Shown: piece by piece, positions 34,782 to 46,599 of the stretch | Layout: each line of letters starts with the position of its first letter | How positions within the stretch are numbered: the stretch's first letter is position 1 | Assembly (NCBI GenBank): GCA_030765045.1 | Contig: CM060964.1 | Coordinates: 171,705,219-171,769,218 of the forward strand | Direction of reading: 5' to 3' | Source of the DNA: Tenodera sinensis | Lineage: Eukaryota; Arthropoda; Insecta; Mantodea; Mantidae | Length of the DNA: 64,000 nt | Made by a program: the position numbers and the translations under genes | The notes under the pieces: model-generated | The model's input: the letters and a program-made list of their open reading frames with translations, nothing else | Databases searched by the model: none | What the model was told of the DNA's origin: nothing

Positions 34782-37386
34782 TGACTAACGGACAATTAGT
34801 GCTGGCGCCCTGTGGTCGTATACGCGTACAATGCTTCTGAGACTTCAGTCAGGATAGACGTATCAGTCTGTTTTTGATTCCATGACTAAAATACCAGCCC
34901 AAAGACAACGTGAATACAATGTCTGAAGGAGAGAGGCAGTTATGCACAATGGAAGGAAAAAATAGAAGTGACTATGAGGAAAGGAAGAGCAATACTGAAA
35001 CAAACAAAACAAGGAAGAGAACACCTCAAAGCTGAATATAGGAGATATAAGCAAGCACAGTGGGCAAGACAGAAGATAAGAGACCAAGAAGGGATTGATA
35101 AGGATACTCCATCATCAACCGCTTTCAAAAGCAAACAGTATTTCGGAAAGTGCAGAAAACGTGTTGAGGAAGCATTGCCGCAATCTCCACGTAAAAGAAA
35201 AGAAATGATTCGTAAATTACCAGTTGAAGAGGGATTACATGTTGTAAAACCAAAGCATTCTGTCCCGGTGTCAGGAAAACAACTATCAGAGGAACTTAAA
35301 AGTGCAATCATCAAGTTCTATCAGGATGATTCAATATCTTACCAAGCTCCTGGAAGAGATGATTTTATTGAAATCCATGTTCAGGGAGAAACAAAAGAAG
35401 TTCGCATGAGGTATCTAGTGGTAACATTAAAAGAAGCTCATGCACTCTTTCTACAAGACCGAGCAGAAATGTCCGTGGGGTTGACAAAATTCGCTGAATT
35501 AGGCCCTGCTCACGTGCGCCTTCAAAGTCAGATCCCACATAATGTGTGCACATGCATTATACATGAAAATACGAAGTTTCTTCTCAAAGCATTGTGTAAA
35601 AATCATGTACTCCCTGAGACTGAATTTCTTAAGTTCATAGCACAAGTGGTTTGTGATCAGAAATTGAGTGAATGTGTGCAGGGAGGATGCTCCAACTGCC
35701 CGGGATTGAGTGGAGCAGACATTTCAGATAAACTTGCTAATTCTCCATGCGAATGGAAGCTGTGGAGTTCACGTAATGGAAGAATGGAAATAGAAGTTAA
35801 AAATGGGTCTGTAAAAGACTGCATTGAAGAACTGAGCAATTGCCTGCCAGGTTTCGTAAATCACGTTTATGTAAAAAGACAGCAATCCGAGGCCTTTAAG
35901 AAGGCTCGGGAAAATGTTGCAATTAGTGAAGCTGTGATACAGATCGACTTCTTTGAGAACTACACATGCAAGGGGCAAAATGAAATTCAAGCTGCCCACT
36001 GGAACAATACACAGATCTCAATATTTACTGCTGTTGCCTGGTATAGGAAAGAAGATATTGGTGAAATTCAGAAACAATCTTTTGCTTTGGTGTCTGATTA
36101 TGTATCGCATGACAAATATGCAGTTGATATTTGCTTAAGGAATATATTTTCGGAAATATTGGATATTGTTCCGAATCTTGAACTTGTGAAAGTGTTTTCT
36201 GATGGAGCTGCTTGTCATTTTAAGCAGAAATACACATTGAGCCATGTGACATATCTTTCCGAAGTATTTGGAATCCAAATTGAATGGCACTTCTTCGAAT
36301 CCTATCACGGAAAGGGGGCAGTAGATGTGATTGGAGGACTAGTGAAGAGGATGGCATGGACGGCTGCGAAAGCAGGAAGCAGGATTCAGAGTGCTGAAGA
36401 ATTTGTTAATACTGTTAGAAAGAAAACCAAAATATGTGTTCTTGAAGTTTCTCTGCCTGAAATTGAAGAAGCAAAAGATTTGAAGGTATTTCACCTATGC
36501 CGTCCACTCAGCGGGTTCATTATGTGAAAGTATTAGGTTTAAGTGTTGTGGAATATGCTTTTCTTTCATGTGCGGAAAGTGTCAGAATGATGCACAATTT
36601 TCGGAAATAAAAACAGTGTAGTGATAGGCGCGTGTACTACGAGACTACTGCATGTAGCGTTCCTGCACTATAAGGAGTCCAATCATGTGATACAGGTATG
36701 TGCTGTGTGCTGTGTGCTCTCATGTGTCGTCTTTGTTATGGTTTTGAGTCAGCTTTTTATACTTGCAACGACGTAACTGTAATAAAAAATGAGAGCTGTC
36801 AACATGTTTATTCTGTTTATGTTGCGTAACAGTAATGCTTCTCCAAAGGATATGATTCTTCTCAAAATGATAAATACAATCACACACCTGTATGTATTAC
36901 ATGCATGTAACGCATAATACGTATCACTATGATTTACCATATGTTATACCATGTAAAACAAAGACAAAGTATCACAATTTTCGCAAGTGTCAGTCACAAA
37001 CTCATGTCAGTTAGTCACGCTGACCTTTTGAATTAATATCTCCAGATAAGAATAACATGCCAAACCTTTTTTCAGGTCATTTGAAAGCTTATAAGTGCCT
37101 CTCTCAAGTGATTTTTCAGAACAAATCAAATAAGAAAACTTTCAGGGTAAATGGAGGACAAACGTTTGAAGTTGGACCTGCAGTTGACAAAAATGTCAGT
37201 AAGTCACGAAAAGTTTAGCGCTCATTATTAAATAATTGTTTCACTTTTTTAAGGTTTTTATATTTCCTTCACAACCGCCAATGTATTCTCTGTCATCGTA
37301 TGTTGCTAAAATAACATTTTTACACCTATATTGACCATTAGACAGACATTTTAGGAAGAAAATGTAGTGTAAATGTCAGTTAGTCA
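34782..37386 (+). mobile_element. DDE/D DNA transposon with 4-bp TSD, 2,605 bp (Sola-like?)
   Basis: The left terminus TGACTAACGGACA (34782) and the complement of the right terminus TGACTAACTGACA (ending 37386) match at 12 of 13 bp. Both are flanked by CACG (34778-34781 and 37387-37390). Two more copies of the terminal word lie inside the right end: ATGTCAGTTAGTCACGC (about 37005-37021) and ATGTCAGTAAGTCACG (about 37191-37206). Neither is followed by CACG, so they are subterminal repeats and not the end. A single transposase gene fills the centre. Four-base duplications are characteristic of the Sola superfamily; the assignment to Sola is inference. Confidence 0.85.
34882..36610 (+). pseudogene. 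DDE/D transposase, nearly full length, two frameshifts
   Basis: The main open frame (34974 or earlier to 36527, about 517 codons) belongs to a protein family widespread in cnidarian and arthropod genomes, usually annotated uncharacterised. Counting from 34968: APGRDDFIEI (127-136); a Cys/His pair of clusters, C194-C196-H199 and C236-C241-C244; VIQIDFFENYTCKGQNEIQA with D327; VFSDGAACHFKQ with D412; and SYHGKGAVDVIGG with H447 and D453. D327, D412 and D453 are the likely metal-binding triad (inference). The family-like start is ATG at 34882 (MTKIPAQRQREYN) in another frame, joined by a 1-base shift near 34918. After EEAKDLK (about 36485) a second shift leads to a frame with MPSTQRVHYVKVLG ending at 36608-36610, which looks like the true C-terminus. 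An AATAAA lies at 36605. Two indels in otherwise clean code suggest recent inactivation. Confidence 0.8.
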
Positions 37387-37390
37387 CACG

Positions 37391-38754
37391 CGGAATTGCT
37401 CTATAGTACTCTCATTCAGCATTGACATCTTTGTGTATTTTTCAAGAAATCCTTTAAAGGCTGGATGGTTCGCCTTACTGAGAGGAATTCCTGCTTGTGT
37501 AAGAGCTGCACACAACTCAGTGTTGATTTTCTTTTCTTTCTTTCTTTTTTTTTTTTTCTCGACTTTTTTAAGAACGCTGTTGAAATGGATGTCGTAATAG
37601 AGGCTGCCGCGATTTGTTTTCCTGAAGAGTCTTGTTCATTTGATGCGTAGGGCTGGAAATGTGCTGTTTGATGCGATCTCGCTGGGTTTTTTTCATGTAA
37701 CGAAATTCCTGAATCGCAAATAGTACATCGAATAACAGTTCCATCTGTGTCTATGAAATCTTATTTGAATTCCTGAGCCAGAACAATAAATCGAGCACTG
37801 GACCCCTTGGCATGGTAAAATCTAGTAATACACTCGTTTAGTAATGTAACAAAGGACTAACACCAGTTCACTTGCTAACTCAATGTGACTGTTACACAAC
37901 TCATTCATTTGCTGTCCACACTCTTATATAATACCGCGACAATTACCAGAATGTTCTCATTCATGCTAGAACTGCAGTCTCAGCGATTTCTAGTAGCTTC
38001 GAGCAGAACTCAGAGTCAATTCTTGGAACTACGGGTGTACGGTTACTGCTGTCTCTGCGTGGCCTTGGAATCCGCGGGAACAGATGACGTCTGTCACAGT
38101 AACAAACTCACATTCACGAACAGTAGGCTACTGATTCTGGTGAAATTAAAAGGATAGAATGATATACAACGACAATGAGTCATTGTCAGTTGCATTATTG
38201 CGGGCAGCTTTATAGCGATAAAGCAAGAGAAAGAGGATTTGTCGTACACAATTATTTTCCATTGTTGTAGGTGTGCTTTCAACTCCCGCGCAGCGTTTAC
38301 TGAAAGATTTAAGCTTACTCTTCACATGTTCACAGCAAGTTATATTGATTAATATCATACAGAGTAAAATGGAAGGAAACGTAAAAGAAAAAGGGGGGAA
38401 AAGGGGATTATGGGCATGATTGGGGGGAAAAGGGATAAAGGTGCATGGAAAACTGCATCTTTTGGTAACTAGAAACAAAACTTCACACTGTGATAGCTTT
38501 CCGAAGAGCTTAAATTTACCCTGAGAAAAAAGGTGCGCATCTAAAAATCCTAACCTTGGTCATCAAATCGCATTTCATGGCTGTATCTTACGAAAACTTC
38601 ATTTAAGTGTTCCTATCAATGTAACAAGCGCTTGCCATGGAAAGGAGAAACAATAATAACAATAATAATTATAATAACTATAACAACAATAACAGTAATA
38701 ATAATGTGAATTACGACCTCCAATTTGAGAACAGTATAACTATTGGAAAGCTCA
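37391..38754. other. no gene seen
   Basis: A T run near 37537-37558 and unique sequence. Frames of 60-110 codons at 37373-38478 have no recognised motif. An AAT/AAC-rich patch lies at 38647-38706. Confidence 0.45.
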
Positions 38755-38835
38755 CAGGAATATTTTGGAAATGGTTTACTCTGCAAAGACATTCATTGAG
38801 ACATAAATTGTGCATTTTAACAAGATCTACAGATA
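38755..38835 (-). mobile_element. hairpin-ended repeat, internal fragment
   Basis: GAAATGGTTTACTCTGCAAA and TAAATTGTGCATTTTAACAA correspond, in inverse orientation, to the family word GTGAACCATTTCGGAGATAT and its neighbours. It lies 130 bp before copy D. Confidence 0.55.
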
Positions 38836-38962
38836 CTCACACGCAATTGATAAGTCTAGTTGTGATAACTGTACGTGCGATGGGGTCAGGTATTCTACAA
38901 AATACTTTTTCATCAAAACAGTCGAAGCAATTTATAGTTTGTTTACAACACTTTATAGTTTC

Positions 38963-39816
38963 ACTTACTCTACTGGTAAGTAGAAGAAGTATTGTATTCC
39001 ACCCAAAAATTCGATGTCGAGATTTCACCGGAAATATATGTTTGAGACCTCCTGAATCAAAAAATAAAAGCATTTTTAGAAAAAGGTCCGTGTATGTGTT
39101 TGTATGTCTGTGTCTGTCAGTTTCTGGACAGTATAACTCAAAAACGAAAAGTAGGTTAAAAACTAAACTTGGTATTTAAATTTAATGTATTTCAAGGATG
39201 CAACACGAATATTTTGAAGAAAATAACCCCGCCCTAAACTACCCTTTATATGGAAAATTTTGATTTTCTTGAAAATGGCTCTAACGATTTTGATTAAAAT
39301 GTCATATATTTGAGATATTTTTATGACAAATGAAATGTTAATTTTGAATTTTCTGGCTATAGCCCCTGTAGTCGTATTTACTCCTGAATACTTTTGCATA
39401 ACTGGTAAACCGTTAGAGATAGACCAAATCATACTATAGAACAATTGTAGATCTTGCTAAAATACACAATTTATGTCTGAATAAATTTTCTTATAGGGTG
39501 AACCATTTCGGAGATATTCCTTTTTATGTGTGTGTGTTTCGGAAAACATAACTTTCGTGAAATGGAACATCGTTGTATATTTTTTAAATGTTATGTGTGC
39601 AAAGAGAACGGGATCTCTAAGTTTTAAACGATTTGACAATCGCTCAAAGTCTACTGCAGACTAATATTCCCATTGCACCTACAAGGGAATGAGCAATAAG
39701 ATCATTTGTACAAATGTTTATCTTAACTAACACGAAGATATAGGAATAAGAGTTTGTAAGAATGGTTAGTACAAGAGTAGAGAAAGTAATGTGAGTGCAA
39801 AACATCAGATTATTGG
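38963..39816 (+). mobile_element. hairpin-ended repeat, copy D
   Basis: The 5' hairpin ACTTACTCTACT/AGTAGAAGAAGT is followed by the complete body, close to copy A throughout. The 3' word AGTAGAGAAAGT is at 39776-39787, then AATGTGAGTGCAAAACATCA. The 180-codon frame from 38637 runs from an Asn-rich microsatellite into this copy and is not a gene. Confidence 0.85.
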
Positions 39817-39819
39817 ATA

Positions 39820-41015
39820 TACAACATTTGAACAGGACAACGTATGATGGGTGCGTTAGCAGACAGTTTACTGAAAGGCAATCGCTTTCTTTCTCACAAC
39901 GTGTATTTAAAATATAAATTTGGAATATGCTATGATAATGAAAATCAGACAGCTGCAACGCAGGGAGCCCGATTCAGAGTAGTGGTAGGGCAATGATTTT
40001 TCGATTCACAAACGTGACAGGGCAGAAAAAATTATTTAATGTACACGATTGGTTAAAAGACTTCTCCAGTCCAACTTGTCATGCGGTAACATCTAGAAGA
40101 GTGAATTAAGAGAGGGTAAGTTCACCTCCACCTACTGTTCGCCAAGCTATGATGCATTCGTGGGACTTGGAAACAAACCTGTCTAATGCTGTATACCCGA
40201 GAGAGTGAAGTGGGACAGAGCAAAAGGTGACGTCATTAGCTCGTAGGGGTTGGGCACCAGTGATCTACGACGTTGGACTTGAGGTTGAGTGCAGTGGAGC
40301 TGTGTTATCTGAATAAAGGAGGAAGTAAAGGTCCGTTATCACGGCCAACTAAACAGATAAAGCTGCGTAGTGGCAAGGCAATTAAAGCAGACCTCCGTGG
40401 GAACACCGTGTTCTTCTGAAGTATCGCATATATTTCTTAAAACTATCGAAACTGAAATTACTTCTTTCATTCAATGTTTGTTGGCGAGAAGCTTCTTTCA
40501 ACAGCATATGATGTCACGGTACAGATAAAAGTTACTGTAGAGACTTGTGAAGTCGATGACACCACTTTGCACAATATTTTGTATATTCACCATAGCAAAA
40601 TGCACAGCTTTCTTCTCCAGGACAATTCTACATCTCTGCTGAAATTTTCTTGCATATTAGAGAGATGTGTTGTAACATTTTTTCTCTCACTTCTATTAAT
40701 TTCAAGGCTCCAGGCTTTTAAATGAGTGACGATTCTGTGCTTGCAATTGTTTCGGACAAGTGTGAGAAGTTCTTATTGAATAGCAAATGTTCAAAACAGC
40801 TCGTTCGAAACAGATCTTGCTTTTCATACAGCGGAGCAGTCTTTCCCAGCAAAATTGTTGATAGTTTCCACAACCTTGCAGTGTGTAGAAGAGCGATGTC
40901 CAACTTTGTCTCTTTGAAGATGCTTACCTAATGAGCTGCTATCCCCCACTCCATTCCTTCAGTCCGAGGGACAGGCGGTCACTTTGCAGTGACGGACGCA
41001 AACAAGCGGTTCCAT
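39820..41015. other. no recognised gene; antisense frames at 40474-40931
   Basis: The minus translation from 40920 reads LDIALLHTARLWKLSTILLG and onwards for about 60 residues, with similar-length plus frames opposite. It could be a decayed transposase, but no diagnostic motif is present. Confidence 0.3.
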
Positions 41016-41019
41016 GGCA

Positions 41020-41500
41020 CTTTCTAAGTCATACCTTGAATTTTCTGGGAATGTTCTCAGAATACCTCTTCATTCTGGATGATTTTCCATAAATGGTAAA
41101 CAGTAGGAGACAGAAAAAAGTTTACTAAATAAAAAATGTGGCTCTCGTTAGAACACATAATTTATGTCAAGGACTTCTTTTTTCGAGTGAACCATATCCG
41201 AGATATTCTTTATTTGTTTGTATTTCCATATATATATATATGATATGATATGATATGATATGATATGATATATAAAATATCTGGGCCTTGCAAAGAGAAC
41301 AGGATTTCAAAGGCATCTCATAACAACCAGCTCTTAAAACATTTGACTCGCTTAGAGCCTACTGTGCTCCCATATTCCACTGGGCCCTACAAGAAAATTA
41401 GCAATAAGATATTTTTTGAAAATGCTTACTATGTCGATTAAATAGAAGTAGAAAGAGAAATAAGGATTTGCGAGAATAGTGTATATAAGAGTGAGTATAG
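41020..41500 (+). mobile_element. hairpin-ended repeat, diverged partial copy F
   Basis: CTTGAATTTTCTGGGAATGT, AATGGTAAACAGTAGGAGAC, GTGAACCATATCCGAGATAT and AAAATTAGCAATAAGATATT follow the family order with many substitutions. The 5' half and hairpin are absent. A (GATAT)n run at about 41230-41275 sits inside. Confidence 0.6.
41228..41275. repeat. (TA)n then (GATAT)n microsatellite
   Basis: TATATATATA grading into repeated TGATA pentamers within repeat copy F. Confidence 0.9.
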
Positions 41501-42203
41501 TTGTGCACATATTTGCGAACGGGTTTCTTCAAATTGAACTGTATTAAAAGTCTGTATCGCAATATGTTACGCAACAATCATTTGGTGTATCTTCTAAGGC
41601 CTGAGGCTATTCATTTTGACTTTGTCACCAAATATTGGTAGACTTCTTAAACGTAAGCAGTACCAAAGAAGTCGCTAATGAACAGATGTTCATCCCGTAT
41701 GATTTGAAAGTGCTTTCGTAAATCAAACGCAGCGCATATGTAACCAACCCACTACCGCAATACAATGCACATCCGAGTGTTAAAGAATGGCAAAGTACGC
41801 GTATAGTGGAATGAGGTAAATCCAACCTCCTCTCTTTCACAAACGTTAGAATCGCTGCTCTAGAATATAAGAGTGCAGCGTTGATAAGGGCTATCTCTTG
41901 AGAAGCCATAATCTCCTCGGTGCCTTTGAATTTTTTTAAAAAAAATGCATTGGATGTGAAACTACTATCTATTCATTCTAAGGTTGATCCGCCCGAAACT
42001 GAACCCAGGTGGCCAGTTCACAGTTATAATGTATCCTTCCGCCATTCGCGCCAGAAATACTGTCACAACCATGTGGTGAGTGCATGCGATACGTAACAGA
42101 AAGGATACGATCCCTTATTCCGTCAATTTAAAGAGTGACTAACATGTAACTAGAGACGATAAGATTGATAGTCACAACAAAATAAACGATGCACATGTCA
42201 TAA

Positions 42204-42431
42204 TTATTGCTTTTCTTCACGAGCACTGTTTATACTGGTACTCGAAAAACCGGTGAACTCGGAAGTTAATTTCGCTACTTCTTTGACGGGAACAGTTGGA
42301 TATTTCTCACACAACTTATAATACACGTTGAACACTATTGTTTTTTCACCACTAGTCAATGGTTTTCCCGCGTTATGCCTTGCATAAGTCGACAAAGACC
42401 CAAGAGCAAATTCACCGCGGCCGTCCGCCAT
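42204..42431 (-). pseudogene. HTH-domain fragment, possible Tc1-like transposase N-terminus
   Basis: From the ATG at 42431 (minus), 75 residues run MADGRGEFALGSLSTYARHN, then LTSGEKTIVFNVYYKLCEKY, and on to a segment with EVAKLTSEFTGFSSTSI. The SGEK..VFNVY...PxxxVKEVAKLTSEFTGxSxTSI pattern resembles the homeodomain-like HTH that starts a set of arthropod DDE_3/Tc1-like proteins. It then stops (EEKQ) where the family normally goes on. This could be a truncated copy, or a first exon. No TIRs or downstream catalytic blocks were found. Confidence 0.4.
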
Positions 42432-42471
42432 GATTCTAAATAGAAACTGCTGGCTGTAAACAATACTCAAA

Positions 42472-42800
42472 TTTCAGGTAATTCCACGAGTTGCATGTTG
42501 GAACTTGTAGCTCTGTTTATCAGTGTACATCAGCGTTAATTAACCTCTTAGGTATTTGTGTAGAATATTACATCATTTAACGATAAATTCATTCTAAAAC
42601 TCAGATTACTAGGATGGGACTACTTCCCCGCACGCATTGCTACCCTGTTGTACCACGGTGCACTGGTCACATGGGTTTGTTTTGACGCGGACAAACCTAA
42701 GACTGAACCTAGTTTTACACATCAGTATAGTAGGAACGAAGTTTTTCGGCGACTCGATGTAGAGCATGAGCAATGCAAGAATCTCTACAATTGCAACGAT
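42472..42800. other. no gene seen
   Basis: Frames at 42609-43010 run through the GA microsatellite and are artefacts. Confidence 0.5.
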
Positions 42801-42802
42801 GG

Positions 42803-42808
<6 letters not shown>

Positions 42809-42866
<58 letters not shown>
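42809..42866. repeat. (GA)n microsatellite
   Basis: 29 or so GA units, perfect. Confidence 0.97.
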
Positions 42867-42867
<1 letters not shown>

Positions 42868-43209
42868 AATGAGACTGAAACTCGACCTGTGTTATGAGAT
42901 ACAGCTTGTGACGTGTACAACGATTTAGAAAAGATGCATGGAATGAGGTTGCCATGACTGTTTCCGGCACTTGCTACAGGAAATGGACCAAAACAAAAGC
43001 TAATAGGCAAATATTACTCAGGACAGATAGTATTGTGTTTGTTCATTTGAAACGGAGACGTTACCCGTACCATCAATTTGCATGAGATTTCTCGCGCAGA
43101 TACTAGGAAGGTCATTTGCCACGTCTAAAAATACCTCTGTACAGGATACGTATGGAAGCACTATAAGAGCGCCACCGATCCATGCGCGTTGCTGAATGTT
43201 CCGAGTAGT

Positions 43210-43575
43210 ACAGGAATGGAAAAAAATGATTGAGCGCATTAGGAGAGCAGAATATTCATAAGTTCCACGCCGTATTGCAGCGTGATGTACACAAGTCGAT
43301 TTCCAACATGCAGCTGAGTTTATTGGTAGTCTGTTCCATATGTTATCGTCTGTCGAACACACATATAAGTTGTATCTTGAATCGCCACTTGCATTTGTAT
43401 TTGTTCCTGATAAAGAAGTGTGGTGTAATAAACTGCCTATTTGTGTGTCCTACAGACTATCAATAAACTCAGCTGCATATTGGAAATATTGACTTGTGTA
43501 AACCGCGCTGCAACACGACGTGAGACTTAACAATATTCTGCTCTCGTAATACGCTCCATCATATTTTCCATGACT
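43210..43575. mobile_element. foldback element with about 120-bp inverted arms
   Basis: The left arm (about 43210-43334: GAGAGCAGAATATTCATAAG, GTACACAAGTCGATTTCCAA, CAGCTGAGTTTATTGGTAGT) is the inverse of the right arm (about 43451-43575), with roughly 80-85% identity by eye. The loop is about 115 bp. No target duplication or terminal motif was found. The 114-codon minus frame from 43362 partly overlaps the left arm and is unrecognised. Confidence 0.7.
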
Positions 43576-43579
43576 GTAC

Positions 43580-44954
43580 ATATTTCATAGCTTCTTATTG
43601 TTCATACTTTGTTGCCTTGCCCAGGAACTTAACCAGTATGTAAAATAATTAGAACGTGCATCCCTATATCCGTTGTCACATCTATTGTTGTTAACATTAT
43701 CTTCAAAATGAACTTCTTGAAATTCTGTGAGCAATAGTGTGCCTACAAAATTGTACCTATCCATCGCATTCGCGTGCAAAGTTGTATGACATTAAAGGAA
43801 AAGGTTCGTTATATGAAGCTGTCACTATCTTCATGGAATCGAGGATACAACGTGTCAAAATTACCATGCAAATGCCTCTCACTGCGGAGAAGAAAAATAA
43901 CAAAAAAGAGGTTGAATGTGAAAGCTGGAAAGAGTGTCAGTAGGAAAGACCATTTCAAGAGAAATGGTATGCGAAGAAACCCTTTCTATGTTAGAAGCAG
44001 ATGATTTGGTCCAAATTGTGTCTTTCTGCTACAGGTTCCAAAACAAGTGGTTTAAGATACGTCCCACCGGTTGTTGTTGTTGATCGGGCAACTTCGTTCT
44101 TGTGCAATTTCTGATTGAGAAGAATCAGAGATTCTGTGCTGCAGAAATTTGGAATTCTGGGAACACATAAAATAAAGTGCTTGAGAAAATACTCGAGGAA
44201 ACAGTTCTTCCTTGTGTTTCCAGACAACGAGAATTGTGTAACATGCCGAAGAATCAGTTTGTGAAGAAACTGCAATCATCCCGTAGTATAAGACATGGAG
44301 GCTTTATTTTCAGAAATATTACAGACAATTACATCTTTTAAAACAAATCGTGGGCAGACCTAAGAAGTAACCAAACTGATCAATAAGTTTATTTTAAAAA
44401 CAATTTTGGCGTAAAATGGTATTTTTGTTATGATGAAGCTTTAAATAAAATACAGTATTTTGTATTGAATGTCTAATTTTATCACACCACTCCTAGGCGG
44501 GGATTTATCTACTTCTACACTCATTTTTTCGTTACTTCCGAGATAACGCTACTGACTCGTCCAATTTTAACTGCAATTAAGAGATATCAAGATATTGGCG
44601 AGCAAATATAGCGGGAATAATATTGGACGGAAGTTGGCAACTTAAGCAGCAGCAATGTTATGTAGGGTGTTCACAAAACATGTGGTTTTTACAGAATATT
44701 AACTATCGTTTAGCAGTTGATGGTGCAATACATTCGGTTGGCCCATCACTAACTATAAAATATCCTGATTCTTTTGGCACATTCTCTATTCATTCTCAGC
44801 AATTACTGTATGCTCATCACTCAGCAACACAGATCAAAACTCCTCTGATTTTGTAAAGGCAACAGTGTAGTTTCACTTATTTACCGTAAATTTGCTTCAT
44901 TATTTCAATAGTTTTGCTTAATCTCATCTCAATGATTCTCCAAAGAAATTTGTG
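43580..44954. other. no gene seen
   Basis: Short frames at 43737-44279 on both strands have no motif I recognise. The sequence is unique as far as can be judged. Confidence 0.45.
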
Positions 44955-44960
44955 TGTGCA

Positions 44961-45014
<54 letters not shown>

Positions 45015-45022
45015 TGTGTGTG
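44955..45022. repeat. (GT)n microsatellite
   Basis: Perfect and near-perfect GT units. Confidence 0.95.
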
Positions 45023-46375
45023 TGGATATCATGCTGTGTATGAGTTAACATCACAGCAATAGTAAGATAGTGCAGATTGAAACATTGCAACAATTTAGGA
45101 AGTATCGAATACCAGTCTTTTTACCGCATCTTTGTTTACTGAAGTTTGGAAATTTAAATAAATTCCTTTGTAAACGGCACAAAATACTACTGTAATTTTA
45201 TAAAGAACTTTATCTAAGCATGTAATGGTGTGCTAACAATGTTCAGATTGGGTGCACTAATCTCTCTCTGTAACAAAATTGAAGAAAAGGTAATTTACGA
45301 AAAATGTAGCAATGAGTGTGCCATTGGGTTATGACAGCAAAGTGAAAAAATGTATTAAATATAACTTCAAATGATAAATGAAGGAAATATGTACCATAGT
45401 ACTGAAGATATACTTCTGGAAGTGTTGGGCACTGCAGTAGTCCAGTTTACAATATACACAGTTCTGAAATTCAGAGAATGCAAACGTGAATTTAATATTA
45501 AAATGTGAAAGAAATGGCTTTCAATTCTAGTTTTCTGACAACTGTAAACCCTAAATAGGGTTCCAAACGGACTTCCGTTGTTCACTATTGGTTCACGCAC
45601 TATCAGTTTATTATTAATGGTATCATGCATAAGCAGACTAAATTCGAAATACAGTTGATTTGCAAAAAGTAATATTAATCAAATCCATACCAACACAGTT
45701 CTATATTGAAAATAAATGAATAAGTAATGCAGGTATATTACAATTCAGGTTATGTGATGATTTAATTGAGGGCATTCTACATTTATTTACTACGTATATC
45801 ATACTTACCAAGGGTCCTGTAACAACACATATGCTTCCTGCTTGCTTCTCATACGCTGTAGCAGGCCTTTCAAATCTTGCGAGTTTTATAAACACAACAA
45901 TATTCTTTGAAGGTTTACTTTCGCTTCGCTGCCGTTAAGAACATCAAAGAACGTTAACCACAGCTTTCAAATTTTGCATTAAATAGGATACAGTTAGCCA
46001 ATCGTACTGTTTTATTCGCATCATACATTGAATCAAATGCTGTAAAATTTATCGTATATAATATTATGCAAAGGACTTTATACATAGAAAACGATATAAT
46101 ATATCAAATTTTGGATTAAATGTGTGTTATTTCTTAAAATTATTTAGTATGCAACACAGAGGTGTTCAATAATTGTTTTGGCAGACTTGTCTGTTTGGCG
46201 TAAGAATTTTGCAGTGTTATCTAGCCTGTGCATTTGAAACAAATGACACTGTTGTGGGATGCTTCGAATGGGACTTTTGTGAACATCTATGCATCACCGG
46301 AAGTGGCCATTCCAGTCGGCAGGCACTGGGTAGACATAACAGTATTTCCTGGTGTAACTGGAAATTGCGTTTTGC
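45023..46375. other. no gene seen; AT-rich
   Basis: Minus frames at 45367 and 45701 and plus frames at 46173-46446 are unrecognised. The 46228 frame (PEVAIPVGRHWVDITVFPGV) has fairly protein-like composition but no identifiable family. Confidence 0.4.
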
Positions 46376-46580
46376 CTACTGACCTTTGCTGTCGAGCGCT
46401 ACGATCGCTTCTTATCTTGTTGATTAGAAGAGCGAAGTATCAGTAACTTGGAGTACAGTCAGTGATTAAACACAAATAGATGATCTCTCGCGCATGCCGA
46501 TAGATGATACGTTGCTGTCCTGGAGATATGATTGTATCTGAACAGTGTACATAATCTGTCTCGCCGTGTATGTGCGATTC
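46376..46580 (+). repeat. unknown interspersed repeat, copy 2
   Basis: Same order of words as copy 1 at 17356: GACCTTTGCTGTCGAGCGCT, ATTAGAAGAGCGAAG, AGTAACTTGG, ACGTTGCTGTCCTG. Same orientation. Flanks of the two copies differ beyond this block. Confidence 0.75.
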
Positions 46581-46599
46581 CATACACGGAATTTTCGTA

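Noticed and set aside
37005..37021. Inner GTCAGTTAGTCACGC as the right end of the same element
   Set aside because: Followed by CGCT, not CACG, so no matching target duplication.
38637..39179. 180-codon plus frame
   Set aside because: Starts in an AAT/AAC microsatellite and runs into hairpin-ended repeat copy D.
43018..43362. 114-codon minus frame as a gene
   Set aside because: No recognised motif, and it overlaps an inverted-repeat arm.
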